Part shown: positions 43,674 to 53,027 of the stretch, piece after piece
Position numbering within the stretch: position 1 is the stretch's first letter
Layout: every line of letters starts with the position of its first letter
Assembly (NCBI GenBank): GCA_026390115.1
Contig: JAPLGO010000038.1
Span: forward strand, 186,001 to 250,000
Reading direction: 5' to 3'
DNA length: 64,000 nucleotides
Origin: Campylobacterales bacterium
GTDB lineage: Bacteria > Campylobacterota > Campylobacteria > Campylobacterales > Sulfurimonadaceae
The notes under the pieces: generated by a model
Seen by the model: the letters and a program-made list of their open reading frames with translations, nothing else
What the model was told of the DNA's origin: nothing
Databases searched by the model: none
Translations under genes and position numbers: made by a program

Positions 43674-44066
43674 TTATCTGCTCACTCTTTTTTTAATGAA
43701 ATCCGGATGAGCATATTCGACACCATTCTTTTCACTTAGTCTATTTGATATATCTATAGTTAATCTTTTATTTTCTGCTTTTAAGAGATAAAGATTTTTA
43801 CCCAACTCTTTTTCAATGGTTGCATTAAATTCATCCAGATATTTTTTTATATCGGAATCACTATTTAATTTTACGATGATTTTGTCAGTAACGCCAACAA
43901 TAACTCCATTGTCAGTTTTATAATAATCTATTGTTGAACTGCCTCTATATGAGCCAGTAGTCGAAACTTTGGTAATTGTCACTCGCTGACCACTTTTGTA
44001 ATAATAAGTATCATCTGCACTGCCATATTGCAATAACACCATAAAAAAAATTATTAAATTTTTCAT
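43674..44066 (-). CDS. Secreted prodomain-like protein, partner of the protease
   Basis: 130 residues with a signal peptide ('NLIIFFMVLLQYGSADD'). The C-terminal 80 residues ('GVTDKIIVKLNSDSDIKKYLDEFNATIEKELGKNLYLLKAENKRLTIDISNRLSEKNGVEYAHPDFIKKR') match the fold pattern of subtilase N-terminal prodomains, which end just before the catalytic domain in '-YAHPDF'. It is encoded separately and 4 nt before the protease, in a different frame, with both products exported. It probably acts in trans as folding aid and inhibitor. Confidence 0.65.
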   Translation of the reverse strand: MKNLIIFFMVLLQYGSADDTYYYKSGQRVTITKVSTTGSYRGSSTIDYYKTDNGVIVGVTDKIIVKLNSDSDIKKYLDEFNATIEKELGKNLYLLKAENKRLTIDISNRLSEKNGVEYAHPDFIKKRVSR

Positions 44067-44304
44067 TTATTTTTCACTTCTTTGCACCGATGGGTGCCAT
44101 TTAATTATCTATGTATTGCAATTATATTATTATTTTTACTAAGTTTCTATTTTTCTATAATAAACTTATATGTTTTATTTAGTTATTTAAAGTTATGATA
44201 AAGTCTTCAGCTTGTTTGATATACAATTGTCTGTTGGCATAAATTGCAAAGCTTTTTATGAGATGTGGGTTTTATTGAAAATATTTAAAAAAGAAGGAGT
44301 TACT

Positions 44305-44529
44305 ATGAAAGTGGTACATGTGGTTTTATTCATTGTTTTTTTCATGTTTATTGGTTGTAGCGGTGGAGGCAACACACCGCAAGATACTAACGATACAAAT
44401 ACGACACCTGTTGTGGTTTCATCAGAGAAGCCTGTAGCAAATGCCGGAGTGGATAGAATTGGTATGGTTTCTAAGAACATAAGCTCTTCGACTACGCAAG
44501 AGATTCTTTATCTTGACTGTTCATCTTAA
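44305..44529 (+). pseudogene. Truncated lipoprotein with PKD-like start
   Basis: 74 residues from the ATG at 44305 (AAGGAG 7 nt upstream). A lipobox ('FFMFIGC') is followed by a Thr/Asn linker and 'KPVANAGVDRIGMVSKN...LYLDCSS', which is how PKD/Ig-like repeats begin ('ANAG-x-D ... h-x-LD-x-S-S'). The frame stops just after that point, so this looks like the surviving front of a longer surface protein. It could also be a short functional lipoprotein. Confidence 0.4.
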
Positions 44530-44858
44530 TGGGATAGAAAGGCTAATGGGTCTTCTTCCCATTATATTCGGTTGCGTAGTCGCCTATGTCAGCTTTTTAA
44601 AATTAAAAAAATAGTTTAGTGCGTAACATCAATAACATTAGTGAGAACTACACCTGATGCCACAACAACCATTGCTAGTTGAATCACTCATGGCAATTAC
44701 AAAACTGTTTTAGGCTTCTTGAATTTTAAATTCAACTCTTTTTCTACGACTACTTTAAACATACCCATCCTTTAAAAATTTCGTAATATTATCGTAATGT
44801 ACTTTTTGTATACTTACGGGTTTTATACAAAATATATTTTAAGGATTAGGGAACATCG
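44530..44858. other. Gene-free stretch upstream of arsB
   Basis: No convincing ORF. Bases 44781-44820 hold CGTAAT twice and a CGTAATGTAC ... GTATACTTACG imperfect inverted repeat, a plausible ArsR-type operator and promoter region. Nothing else is seen. Confidence 0.35.
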
Positions 44859-44906
44859 ATGAAAAAAGTTTTAATTTTATATACAAAAAGTTGGGATTTT
44901 AGATGA
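44859..44906 (+). CDS. 15-codon mini-ORF resembling the start of arsC
   Basis: 'MKKVLILYTKSWDFR' has AAGGATTAGGG upstream and overlaps the arsB start as ATGA. Thioredoxin-type arsenate reductases begin 'MKKVLILCT(G/H)NSCRS', so the first ten codons look like a remnant of arsC whose body was deleted. It may now simply couple translation to arsB. Confidence 0.4.
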   Translation: MKKVLILYTKSWDFR

Positions 44907-46156
44907 TTTTAGCCTCTACAATTTTTTTAATCACTCTTATTTTAATAATCTGGCAACCTCGTGGTATTCAAATAGGCACAACAGCAATTGCCGGGGCATC
45001 AGTTGCTCTTTTGGTCGGAGTTGTTACTCTTAATGATGTCGGTATTGTTTTTAACATTATCTGGGACGCGACTCTTGCTTTTATAGGCATTATTATTTTT
45101 TCAATGGTTTTAGACGAAATAGGCTTTTTTGAGTGGGCAGCACTAAAAATGGCGAGACTTTCACGTGGAAGCGGTCACCTTATGTTTATTTACTCCATCC
45201 TTCTCGGTGCAGTCGTCTCGGCACTTTTTGCAAATGATGGGGCAGCACTTATTTTAACCCCTATTTTGCTTGTAAAAATGAATATCTTAAAACTTAACAC
45301 AAAAACAATTTTGGCATTTTTACTGGCAGGCGGTTTTATAAGCGATAGTGCCTCCTTGCCGTTTGTATTTTCCAACCTTACAAATATAGTCACGGCAAAC
45401 TATTTCGAAATTGGTTTTGAGCAATTTTTTGTGCATATGGTTGTTCCGTTTATTGTAAGTGTTGTTGCCAGCATGGTTGTTCTGTGGTTAGTTTTACGTA
45501 AAGAGATACCTTGGCATGTGGATATAAATCTTTTAAAAAATCCTGAGGATGCTATAAAAAATAGAGCACTGTTTAATTTTAGCTGGCTTTTTTTGGCTCT
45601 TTTGCTTGCAGGATATTTTATAGGCGATGCGTATAAAATCCCAATCTCTGTTTTTGCTCTTGGCGGCGGAGTGTTATTTTTAGCCATAGCTTCGATTAAC
45701 AAAACAGTTGAGCCTCGTCATATCATAAAAAATGCACCTTGGCAGGTTGTCTGGTTTTCTCTTGGGCTTTACATTGTGGTTTACGGGCTTAAAAATGCAG
45801 GATTAACAGATTACATAACAGAGGTATTACTCTATCTTAGCACAAAAGGCGATGTAACAAGCGTTGTAGGGACAGGCTTTTTATCAGCTTTTTTGAGCGC
45901 GTTTATGAACAATATGCCAACAGTTATGGTTATGGATATCGCCATAGAACCTGTTGCTAATGAGGCAATGATTTATGCAAACATTATCGGGTGTAATCTG
46001 GGACCGAAAATGACACCTTTCGGCTCGCTTGCAACTCTTATCTGGCTTCATACGCTTGAGAAGAAAGGGGTAAAAATAGACTTCTGGGCATACACAAAAT
46101 TTGGACTAATCGTGACTCCTCCCGTCCTTTTGATGGTACTTTTATCGCTTACATAA
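44903..46156 (+). CDS. arsB: Arsenite efflux permease
   Basis: 417 residues with about eleven hydrophobic segments. It has the ArsB/NhaD pattern: 'VGVVTLNDVGIVFNIIWDATLAFIGIIIFSMVLDEIGFFEW', 'FANDGAALILTPILL', 'SDSASLPFVFSNLTNIVTANYF' and 'SAFMNNMPTVMVMDIAI' with 'NIIGCNLGPKMTPFGSLATLIW'. It exports arsenite and antimonite by exchange. No arsR or intact arsC is nearby. The start overlaps the mini-ORF. Confidence 0.88.
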   Translation: MILASTIFLITLILIIWQPRGIQIGTTAIAGASVALLVGVVTLNDVGIVFNIIWDATLAFIGIIIFSMVLDEIGFFEWAALKMARLSRGSGHLMFIYSILLGAVVSALFANDGAALILTPILLVKMNILKLNTKTILAFLLAGGFISDSASLPFVFSNLTNIVTANYFEIGFEQFFVHMVVPFIVSVVASMVVLWLVLRKEIPWHVDINLLKNPEDAIKNRALFNFSWLFLALLLAGYFIGDAYKIPISVFALGGGVLFLAIASINKTVEPRHIIKNAPWQVVWFSLGLYIVVYGLKNAGLTDYITEVLLYLSTKGDVTSVVGTGFLSAFLSAFMNNMPTVMVMDIAIEPVANEAMIYANIIGCNLGPKMTPFGSLATLIWLHTLEKKGVKIDFWAYTKFGLIVTPPVLLMVLLSLT

Positions 46157-46269
46157 GAGGAAGTCCAAATCTTTAAAATCTGCAATGAGTACTTCACATG
46201 TCAAAAGAGATATAATGCCAAACACAATTCTCAATACAATTGAGATAGACGGAATCACAAGGAAATATT

Positions 46270-47118
46270 ATGAAACAAAACGAATACTTGGAATTAGGAT
46301 TAATAAACTGTTTACGGGTTGATAGACACACTCCTCATGGCATATTTTTGATGGCCCTTGATGGGAATGATGTGCTTTTACCACAAGCTTATGTAACAGA
46401 AACGATGCTTGAAGATGACTTGCTTGAGGTCTTCTTATACACAGACTCCGAAGATAGGCTTATCGCCACTACATTAAAACCCCATGCCATGCTTGATGAG
46501 TTCGCTCTCTTTGAAGTTGTGGATGTTGCACCTTTTGGGGCATTCGTAAACTGGGGGCTTCTAAAAGATTTAATGGTGCCAAATATGTTTCAAAAAGAGC
46601 CTTTTAAAGTGGGAGACAAAAGATTTCTCAAAGTTGTTTATGATGAGAGAACACACAGACTTGTAGGAACCGAAAAACTGGGCGATTTTTTTGAGAAGCG
46701 GGTAAAAGGTCTTTCCCCAAACAAAGAGGTTAAAATAATAGTAATTGCAAAAACTCCGCTTGGATTTAAGTGTTTGGTTGAAGATAAATATGAGGGTCTC
46801 ATCTATCACAATGAAATTTTTCAGAATGTAGAAATCGGCGACACAAGAACTGCATTTGTAAAAACAATCAGAAAAGATGGAAATATTGATTTGAGCCTTA
46901 GAAAGCCTGGAATCAAATCAGGTTCGGGCACGGGAGATATAGTTCTTGATATGTTGAAAGAGAATAACGGCATTATGCCCTATAACTATAAAAGTGATGC
47001 GGAGCTTATAAAAGATGTTTTTGGCATGAGTAAAAAAGAGTTTAAACGCTCGCTTACGGCTCTGCAAGAGGCTGGCAAGATAGAGGTAAAAGATACAGGC
47101 ATATATATAAAGGGGTAA
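46270..47118 (+). CDS. S1-type RNA-binding protein, CvfB/YitL-like
   Basis: 282 residues built from successive OB folds: 'LGLINCLRVDRHTPHGIFLMALDGNDVLLPQAY' at the front, 'FEVVDVAPFGAFVNWGLLKDLMVP' as the S1 domain, 'ARTPLGFKCLVEDKYEGLIYHNEIF'-like third fold, and a C-terminal winged helix ('LLKENNGIMPYNYKSDAELIKDVFGMSKKEFKRSLTAL'). CvfB proteins affect virulence and expression in Gram-positives through RNA binding; the role here is unknown. An AAGGAAAT site precedes the ATG. Confidence 0.82.
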   Translation: MKQNEYLELGLINCLRVDRHTPHGIFLMALDGNDVLLPQAYVTETMLEDDLLEVFLYTDSEDRLIATTLKPHAMLDEFALFEVVDVAPFGAFVNWGLLKDLMVPNMFQKEPFKVGDKRFLKVVYDERTHRLVGTEKLGDFFEKRVKGLSPNKEVKIIVIAKTPLGFKCLVEDKYEGLIYHNEIFQNVEIGDTRTAFVKTIRKDGNIDLSLRKPGIKSGSGTGDIVLDMLKENNGIMPYNYKSDAELIKDVFGMSKKEFKRSLTALQEAGKIEVKDTGIYIKG

Positions 47119-47121
47119 AAG

Positions 47122-47331
47122 ATGGCAATAAAAAAGAAAAGCGTAGAACTCTCAGAGAAAAATATAACTTTTAAGATAGATAAAATATCCTATAAAGTTA
47201 TCCGTTTTTATCCCTCTGCCATGTCCCTTGATGTGATGGTTCATGATGAAAACGGAGTTAAAATAGGTGTACAGAATATTCCTTTTGCACACATAACCAA
47301 AGATGTAAAGAAATTAATTAAGCCAAACTAA
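47122..47331 (+). CDS. Small conserved-looking hypothetical protein
   Basis: 69 residues, 3 nt after the S1 protein gene, so almost surely co-transcribed. Basic start ('AIKKKSVELSEKNITFKIDKISYKVIRFYPSAMSLDVMV') followed by strands. No family recognised. Confidence 0.6.
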   Translation: MAIKKKSVELSEKNITFKIDKISYKVIRFYPSAMSLDVMVHDENGVKIGVQNIPFAHITKDVKKLIKPN

Positions 47332-47420
47332 CAAGTTTTAAAATTCATAAGTCGAAATTGATACTATCTTAATTATAATAGCCCCGAATTTAAATTATTT
47401 AAAAAAAGGGTTATTCAATT

Positions 47421-48638
47421 ATGGAAAAAAGTTATTTAGAATCACATCCGGATGAGAACGGATTTTTTGGAAAATTTGGAGGTTTGTTTATACCTCCTAT
47501 TTTAGAGCAGCCGTTTGCCGACATTACAAAAGCGTATAAAGAGCTTAAAAATTCACCTGCTTTTATAGAAGAACTCAAATATGTTCGAAAGCACTACCAA
47601 GGTCGCCCTACACCAATCTCTTTTGCTAAAAATCTAACCGAGCATTGCGGCGGGGCAAAAATTTATCTCAAAAGAGAAGATTTAAACCATACCGGCGCAC
47701 ACAAACTAAACCACTGCATGGCTGAAGTAATTTTGGCAAAATACCTAGGAAAAACAAAAGTAATTGCCGAAACTGGTGCTGGGCAACATGGAGTAGCTCT
47801 TGCGACTGCTGCAGCCTATTTTGGACTTGAGTGCGAAATCCACATGGGTGAAGTTGACATCGCAAAAGAGCACCCGAATGTTGTGAGAATGAAGATTCTA
47901 GGTGCTAAGGTTATTCCTGCGACACATGGACTCAAAACACTTAAAGAAGCAGTTGACAGTGCATTTGAGAGCTATGTTCCTCAGGCTGAGAGTGCTATTT
48001 ACTGCATTGGTTCTGTAGTTGGTCCGCATCCATTTCCGATGATGGTGAGAGATTTTCAGTCTGTTATCGGTTTTGAATCTAAAGAGCAATTTTTTGAACA
48101 TGAAAACTCTCTTCCGGACAATGTGGTTGCGTGTGTAGGCGGTGGCTCAAACGCTATGGGAATCTTTTCTGCTTTTATAGAAGAGGAGAGCGTTAATCTT
48201 TACGGTGTTGAGCCTATGGGAAGAGGTGACAAAATTGGGGAACATGCAGCGACGCTCACTTACGGAACTGAGGGAATAATGCATGGTTTTAATTCTATCA
48301 TGCTTAAAGATGAAAATGGGGAAGCAGCTCCCGTTTACTCTATCGGTTCCGGCATAGATTATCCATCAGTTGGACCTGAACATGCATACCTCAAAGAGAG
48401 CGGAAGAACAAAAGTCGGTCTTTGCAATGATGAAGAGGCGGTGGATGCTTTTTATAAACTCTCACAACTTGAAGGAATTATCCCTGCTCTTGAATCTGCA
48501 CATGCTGTTGCATTTGCCATGAAACTTGCAAAAACATTAGATAAAGACAAAACCATTCTTGTAAATCTAAGTGGCAGAGGCGATAAAGATATAGATTTTG
48601 TAATTGAAAATTACCCTATTCCAAACGCTAAGTTTTAA
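47421..48638 (+). CDS. trpB: Tryptophan synthase beta subunit
   Basis: 405 residues. The PLP lysine is in '[10 protein letters not shown]'; the phosphate-binding glycine loop is '[10 protein letters not shown]'; also '[17 protein letters not shown]' and '[10 protein letters not shown]'-type end. It joins indole and serine to tryptophan. trpA is not adjacent, so this copy stands alone here. A good AAAAAGGGTT site and a strong terminator frame it. Confidence 0.93.
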   Translation: MEKSYLESHPDENGFFGKFGGLFIPPILEQPFADITKAYKELKNSPAFIEELKYVRKHYQGRPTPISFAKNLTEHCGGAKIYLKREDLNHTGAHKLNHCMAEVILAKYLGKTKVIAETGAGQHGVALATAAAYFGLECEIHMGEVDIAKEHPNVVRMKILGAKVIPATHGLKTLKEAVDSAFESYVPQAESAIYCIGSVVGPHPFPMMVRDFQSVIGFESKEQFFEHENSLPDNVVACVGGGSNAMGIFSAFIEEESVNLYGVEPMGRGDKIGEHAATLTYGTEGIMHGFNSIMLKDENGEAAPVYSIGSGIDYPSVGPEHAYLKESGRTKVGLCNDEEAVDAFYKLSQLEGIIPALESAHAVAFAMKLAKTLDKDKTILVNLSGRGDKDIDFVIENYPIPNAKF

Positions 48639-48641
48639 TTC

Positions 48642-48677
48642 TTAGCATGTGGATTTCCACATGCTAAATTTTCTTTT
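48642..48677 (+). terminator. trpB terminator
   Basis: A 12-bp perfect inverted repeat TTAGCATGTGGA/TCCACATGCTAA (48642-48667) followed by ATTTTCTTTTA, directly after the trpB stop. Confidence 0.85.
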
Positions 48678-48776
48678 ATATTTCAACAGATTATAAATTG
48701 ATTCCTAGATATTGCTTTAAATCAAAATATAAAAAATATAAAAGCATATAATTCCTCATTATTATAAAGGAAAAAA

Positions 48777-49760
48777 ATGAGTGAATTTTTAGGTCAAAAT
48801 CCATCTTCAAGTCTGCCAGAAGGTCATCCGATAAAAGTTTATCTGGATGAAAACAAATTAATCAGAGAATTAATATTCAAAATCAATAGCATAAATATCC
48901 AAGAGAAGAATGAAGAGTTTACAAAACTCTTCGCAAAACTTTGTCTTGTTGAAAAACATTTTGCCAGAAAAGAGAATCAACTCTTTCCATACCTAGAAAA
49001 ATATGGTTGGACAACTCCCAGCCAGAATATGTGGGCTTTTCATGATCAAATCAGAGATGAAATCAAAGCTGTTCATGGTGCAATAAAATCTCAAAACACA
49101 CTCCACATAAGTCAAAATTTACATCGGGTTTTTGAAAGTTTAGAGCATATTTTACAGGTTGAAGAGGTAAGGCTTCTGCCAAGAGCTTTTAGTATGCTCA
49201 GCAGTGAAGATTGGGAAGAGATGAGAGGCGGTGATGAAGAGATAGGCTGGATGTTTGATGAAGCACCTCCCGCTTTTCCTGCTATTAACGAACAGGAGTA
49301 TATACATCCAAGTCAAGATACAAAAAGAAGAAAACTTCCTTTCTCTCTTGACAATAGAATTAAGCTTGATGAGGGCTACATGCTCCCTGATCAGATTAAC
49401 TGGCTCCTTAAATTCATGCCCGTTGATATAACTTATGTGGATGAAAACGATATAGTACTTTTTTATAATCGTGGCGACAACAGAGTATTTCCAAGAAGTG
49501 CGGGCATTATAGGCAGAGAAGTGAAGTTTTGTCATCCTCCTAAAAGTGTTGATCAAGTTTTATTGATACTAAGAGAGTTTAAAGCCGGAAGAAGAGATGA
49601 AGCGGAATTTTGGATAACATTTAAAGGTAAATTTATTCATATAAGATACTTCGCTATTAGAGATGACGCGGGCACATACAAAGGGGTAATAGAAGTAAGT
49701 CAAGATGTCACACATATCAGAGGTCTTGAAGGTCAACAAAGATTACTTGATTGGGAATAA
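48777..49760 (+). CDS. Hemerythrin-PAS protein (DUF438-like)
   Basis: 327 residues. The first half is a hemerythrin-type four-helix domain with His and Glu at the expected points ('EGHPIKVYLDENKLI', 'LVEKHFARKENQLFPYLEKYGW', 'FHDQIRDEIKAV', 'ILQVEEVRLLPRAF'), which bind a di-iron centre sensing O2 or NO. The second half is a PAS domain ('LLKFMPVDITYVDENDIVLFYNRGDNRVFPRSAGIIGREVKFCHPPKSV'). It is likely a cytoplasmic redox or gas sensor. AAAGGAAAA precedes the ATG. Confidence 0.8.
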   Translation: MSEFLGQNPSSSLPEGHPIKVYLDENKLIRELIFKINSINIQEKNEEFTKLFAKLCLVEKHFARKENQLFPYLEKYGWTTPSQNMWAFHDQIRDEIKAVHGAIKSQNTLHISQNLHRVFESLEHILQVEEVRLLPRAFSMLSSEDWEEMRGGDEEIGWMFDEAPPAFPAINEQEYIHPSQDTKRRKLPFSLDNRIKLDEGYMLPDQINWLLKFMPVDITYVDENDIVLFYNRGDNRVFPRSAGIIGREVKFCHPPKSVDQVLLILREFKAGRRDEAEFWITFKGKFIHIRYFAIRDDAGTYKGVIEVSQDVTHIRGLEGQQRLLDWE

Positions 49761-49820
49761 GTAAAAATCAAAACAATAACAATTTACGAAACATATATAA
49801 TTTATAGTCTAATTTTTTAA

Positions 49821-49845
49821 TAAAAAATCCCAGTGGAAACTGGGA
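49821..49845 (-). terminator. Intrinsic terminator on the minus strand
   Basis: Stem TCCCAGT (49828-49834) / ACTGGGA (49839-49845) with a GGAA loop on the plus strand. Read on the minus strand it is followed by TTTTTTATT. No minus-strand gene lies to its right, so the transcript it ends is unexplained. Confidence 0.55.
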
Positions 49846-50040
49846 TAACGAAGTATAATCTTTATGAATGAGGTAAAAGACCATACAAGGAGAATCGTAG
49901 TAACATTGTATATTTAATTTGTTACAAAATTGTTAACAGATTTATATCTATTTTTTGATAATATACATAGTCTAATATATATTAGGCAAAAAAAGAAAGA
50001 AATATTTTCTAATCTATCTCAAGCACTATAAAGGATGAAC

Positions 50041-50334
50041 ATGAAAGTTTATAAATCATTGGAAGAAGTGAGACAAGATATAGACATACTCGATACTAAG
50101 TTAGTTGATTTAATAGCGGAGAGAAGTCAGTTAATACGCCAAGTTGCCAAGTTTAAGAATAGCGTTGAAGAGGTAAAGGCTGAGGATAGAATTGAGTTTA
50201 TATTACAAAAAGCCAGACAACAGGCTATAGAACTTGGACTATCTCCAAATTTGATATCGGAACTATTTACGATTATGATTAATGAAATGGTTGAGACAGA
50301 AATTTCAGAGTTTAGAAATAAACAATCTTTTTAA
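50041..50334 (+). CDS. aroQ: Chorismate mutase, AroQ type
   Basis: 97 residues from the ATG at 50041 (AAAGGA upstream; the ATG at 50035 sits too close to that site). 'LEEVRQDIDILDTKLVDLIAERSQLIRQVAKFK' is the all-helical AroQ start with catalytic Arg and Lys, and the helices continue with 'EDRIEFILQKARQQAIELGL'. It rearranges chorismate to prephenate for Phe and Tyr. It stands alone, without prephenate dehydratase. The stop is followed by a bidirectional terminator. Confidence 0.85.
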   Translation: MKVYKSLEEVRQDIDILDTKLVDLIAERSQLIRQVAKFKNSVEEVKAEDRIEFILQKARQQAIELGLSPNLISELFTIMINEMVETEISEFRNKQSF

Positions 50335-50341
50335 TTTAGAT

Positions 50342-50370
50342 AAAAAGAGGTTATTCCTCTTTTTATTTAT
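50342..50370. terminator. Bidirectional terminator
   Basis: AAAAAGAGG (50342-50350) / CCTCTTTTT (50356-50364) with a TTATT loop. It has a T tract on both strands and lies between the convergent chorismate mutase gene and infA, ending both operons. Confidence 0.85.
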
Positions 50371-50581
50371 ATCTGTAAGTGATTCGTCCCTTATCAAGAC
50401 TATAGGGTGTTAGCTCCAGTTTAACACGGTCACCTGGAAGTATTTTGATATAGTGCATACGCATTTTACCTGCGATATGACATAAAATAATATGTCCATT
50501 TTCTAATTCAACACGAAATGTTGCATTTGGCAAAGCCTCTATAATCTTGCCATCAACTTCGATAACATCCGATTTAGCCAT
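50363..50581 (-). CDS. infA: Translation initiation factor IF-1
   Basis: 72 residues, the standard length. '[70 protein letters not shown]' is the full OB fold. It binds the A site of the 30S subunit during initiation. It is the last gene of the ribosomal operon, 18 nt after map. Confidence 0.97.
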   Translation of the reverse strand: MAKSDVIEVDGKIIEALPNATFRVELENGHIILCHIAGKMRMHYIKILPGDRVKLELTPYSLDKGRITYRYK

Positions 50582-50599
50582 TATATATTCCTTACTTCT

Positions 50600-51358
50600 C
50601 TATGCAAGAGATAAAATTTCAGCTTTACCGTTGATAACTGCAACAGTATGCTCATAGTGTGAACCGCGCAAACCATCGGCACTAACAACATCCCACTTAT
50701 TTTCTAAAATAATTGGTTTTGAATCTTTTTGGCAAATCATAGGCTCAAGACAAAAAACCATTCCGTTTTTAATCTTTGGACCAGCCTTAGCATTTTTTCC
50801 GTCTAAATAATTCGGTATTTCAGGCTCTTCATGAGGTTTTCTTCCTATTCCATGTCCGCAAAAACTATGAAGTGGGACAAAACCTCTTGCTCTTATGAAA
50901 TTTTCCATTAATAAAGAGAGCTCTTTAAATCGCATCCCTTCTTTTATCTCACTTATCGCATAGTATAAGGTATCTTTTGCACATGCAATTAAATTTTCAT
51001 CTTCTTGGCTTATTTTTCCAACTGCTATCGTAATGGCAGCATCACCGAAATATCCTTCAAGTTCGGTTCCGATATCATAACCTATAACATCTCCTTCTTG
51101 AAGCCTATACTCTGTTGGAATACCATGAATAATTACTTGATTGAGTGAGGTACAAACAGCATTAGGAAAACCATAGAGACCTTTAAAAGATGGATTTGCA
51201 CCATGAGAGCGGATAAAATCCTCTGCCATGGCATCAAGTTCTTTAAGTGAGATTCCTACTTTTGTATTTAAACGCAGAAGTTCCAAGGCACCGCCAACAA
51301 TTTTGTTAGCAGCCCTTAATTTTTCAATTTCATCAGATTTTCTAAGCACAATGGCCAT
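50600..51358 (-). CDS. map: Methionine aminopeptidase
   Basis: 252 residues, type I. Metal ligands are in 'GYDIGTELEGYFGDAAITIAVG' (two Asp), 'CGHGIGRKPHEEPEIPN' (His), 'FCLEPMIC' (Glu) and 'HYEHTVAV' (Glu). It removes N-terminal Met from new proteins. It follows secY by 2 nt. Confidence 0.96.
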   Translation of the reverse strand: MAIVLRKSDEIEKLRAANKIVGGALELLRLNTKVGISLKELDAMAEDFIRSHGANPSFKGLYGFPNAVCTSLNQVIIHGIPTEYRLQEGDVIGYDIGTELEGYFGDAAITIAVGKISQEDENLIACAKDTLYYAISEIKEGMRFKELSLLMENFIRARGFVPLHSFCGHGIGRKPHEEPEIPNYLDGKNAKAGPKIKNGMVFCLEPMICQKDSKPIILENKWDVVSADGLRGSHYEHTVAVINGKAEILSLA

Positions 51359-51360
51359 TT

Positions 51361-52623
51361 TTATAGACCAACCGCACTTAGTGTTTCATATTTGCTCATA
51401 TATACTTGAGCTTCTATTTTTCTCATGGTGTCAAGTGCGACTTGAACAACAATTAAAACTGCTGTTCCTCCAAAGAAGAATGGCACGCCCATTCCCTTAA
51501 TAATCATAAAGGGAAGTGTTGCAACAAGACCAAGGTAAAGAGCTCCTGTAAATGTTAATCTACTGGCAGTTTCATTTAAAAATTCTTTTGTAGCTTCACC
51601 TGTGCGAATACCTGGAATAAATCCACCCTGTCTTTTTAAATTATCAGCGATATCTTTTGCATTAAATGTAATTGATGCATAAAAGAATGCAAAAAATACA
51701 ACAAAAACAAATGTTAGAAAGTTGAAAAAGTAGCTATTCGGATGTAATAAATCAGCAATACCTTGAATAGTAGGATTAGTACTACTCGATAAAACTGTCA
51801 TAGGAAACATTAATAATGCACTTGCAAAAATAACAGGAATAACACCGGCTAAATTCACTTTAATTGGAATATAGTTCATAACTCTTTTGTTTTGGTTTTG
51901 CATCATAGTCTTTTTAGCATAAGTAATAGGAACACGACGCTCACCAAGCTCAACATAGATTATTATTGCAACTGTTCCTAGTATAAGCGCCAAAATGGCG
52001 ATTACAGTTAAGAAATTCATAGCTCCCGTATTTACCATAGTTACAGTTTGCCCTATAGCATTTGGGATTGCAGAAACAATACCGGCAAAGATAATTAAAG
52101 ATATACCATTACCGATACCGCTTTGCGTAATCTGTTCACCAATCCACATTAGAAGCATTGTTCCTGCGAGCATAGATACAGCAGAAAGAAGAATAAAAGT
52201 AGTATGATCAGCTAATATTGCACTATTTCCACTTGGTCCGGTTAAGCTTTGAAGTCCAACACTCACACCAACAGCTTGAATCAGAGTAATAACAATAGTT
52301 GCATAGCGGATAATTTGCATATACTTCACCATACCGTCGCGCTCTTTTTTCATTTGCCCTAAAGTAGGAAATGTAGCAGCTAAAAGCTCCATAATAATTG
52401 AGGCAGTAATGTAAGGCATAATTCCAAGGGATATAATAGATAATCTCTCAACAGCCTTACCGCTGAACATATTAAATAGACCTAGTGCATCTGCTTGATG
52501 TGAGTTGAAGAATGAAGCTATAACAGCAGTATCTACCCCTGGTACTGGCACATAGGCCAGTAAACGGTAGATAAATAAAAACCCTATTGTAATAAGTATC
52601 TTATTAACCAGATTTTTATTCAC
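51361..52623 (-). CDS. secY: Preprotein translocase SecY
   Basis: 420 residues with ten membrane segments. 'RLLAYVPVPGVDTAVIASFF' opens it; 'LGIMPYITASIIMELLAATFPTLGQMKKE' is the plug region and 'GERRVPITYAKK' a cytoplasmic loop for ribosome and SecA docking. It forms the channel of the Sec system with SecE and SecG. It follows rplO by 2 nt. Confidence 0.97.
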   Translation of the reverse strand: MNKNLVNKILITIGFLFIYRLLAYVPVPGVDTAVIASFFNSHQADALGLFNMFSGKAVERLSIISLGIMPYITASIIMELLAATFPTLGQMKKERDGMVKYMQIIRYATIVITLIQAVGVSVGLQSLTGPSGNSAILADHTTFILLSAVSMLAGTMLLMWIGEQITQSGIGNGISLIIFAGIVSAIPNAIGQTVTMVNTGAMNFLTVIAILALILGTVAIIIYVELGERRVPITYAKKTMMQNQNKRVMNYIPIKVNLAGVIPVIFASALLMFPMTVLSSSTNPTIQGIADLLHPNSYFFNFLTFVFVVFFAFFYASITFNAKDIADNLKRQGGFIPGIRTGEATKEFLNETASRLTFTGALYLGLVATLPFMIIKGMGVPFFFGGTAVLIVVQVALDTMRKIEAQVYMSKYETLSAVGL

Positions 52624-52625
52624 GA

Positions 52626-53024
52626 TTAGTTACCAGTTGTAGTAATGTTTTCGTCTTTAATTTTTGATGCTAAATCTTTTGCAGTAGCACCAACCAATTT
52701 AACTTTAGTAACCATAGCGCTGATTTTATGAACACTACGGATTGTTTCCATAGTAATTTCAGCTAATTCAGCGATAGCACTAATTCTTTCAACATTGATT
52801 ACATAAGGCTTTACGACACGAGAAGTAAATCCAATTTTAGGTAATCTTCTTGCAAGTGGAGTTTGTCCACCTTCAAAGTTTCTTTTTCTTGAACTACCAG
52901 AACGAGCAGTTTGACCCTTTCCACCACGAGTAGAAGTCTTACCCATTCCAGAACCTTGTCCGCGACCAACACGCTTACGAGAAGATGTTGAACCCTCAGC
53001 AGGTGTTAAATTTTCAATACCCAT
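52626..53024 (-). CDS. rplO: 50S ribosomal protein L15
   Basis: 132 residues. '[41 protein letters not shown]' is the Gly/Arg-rich L15 extension, with '[17 protein letters not shown]' following. L15 binds 23S rRNA late in 50S assembly. Part of the spc operon, 3 nt after rpsE. Confidence 0.97.
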   Translation of the reverse strand: MGIENLTPAEGSTSSRKRVGRGQGSGMGKTSTRGGKGQTARSGSSRKRNFEGGQTPLARRLPKIGFTSRVVKPYVINVERISAIAELAEITMETIRSVHKISAMVTKVKLVGATAKDLASKIKDENITTTGN

Positions 53025-53027
53025 TTT

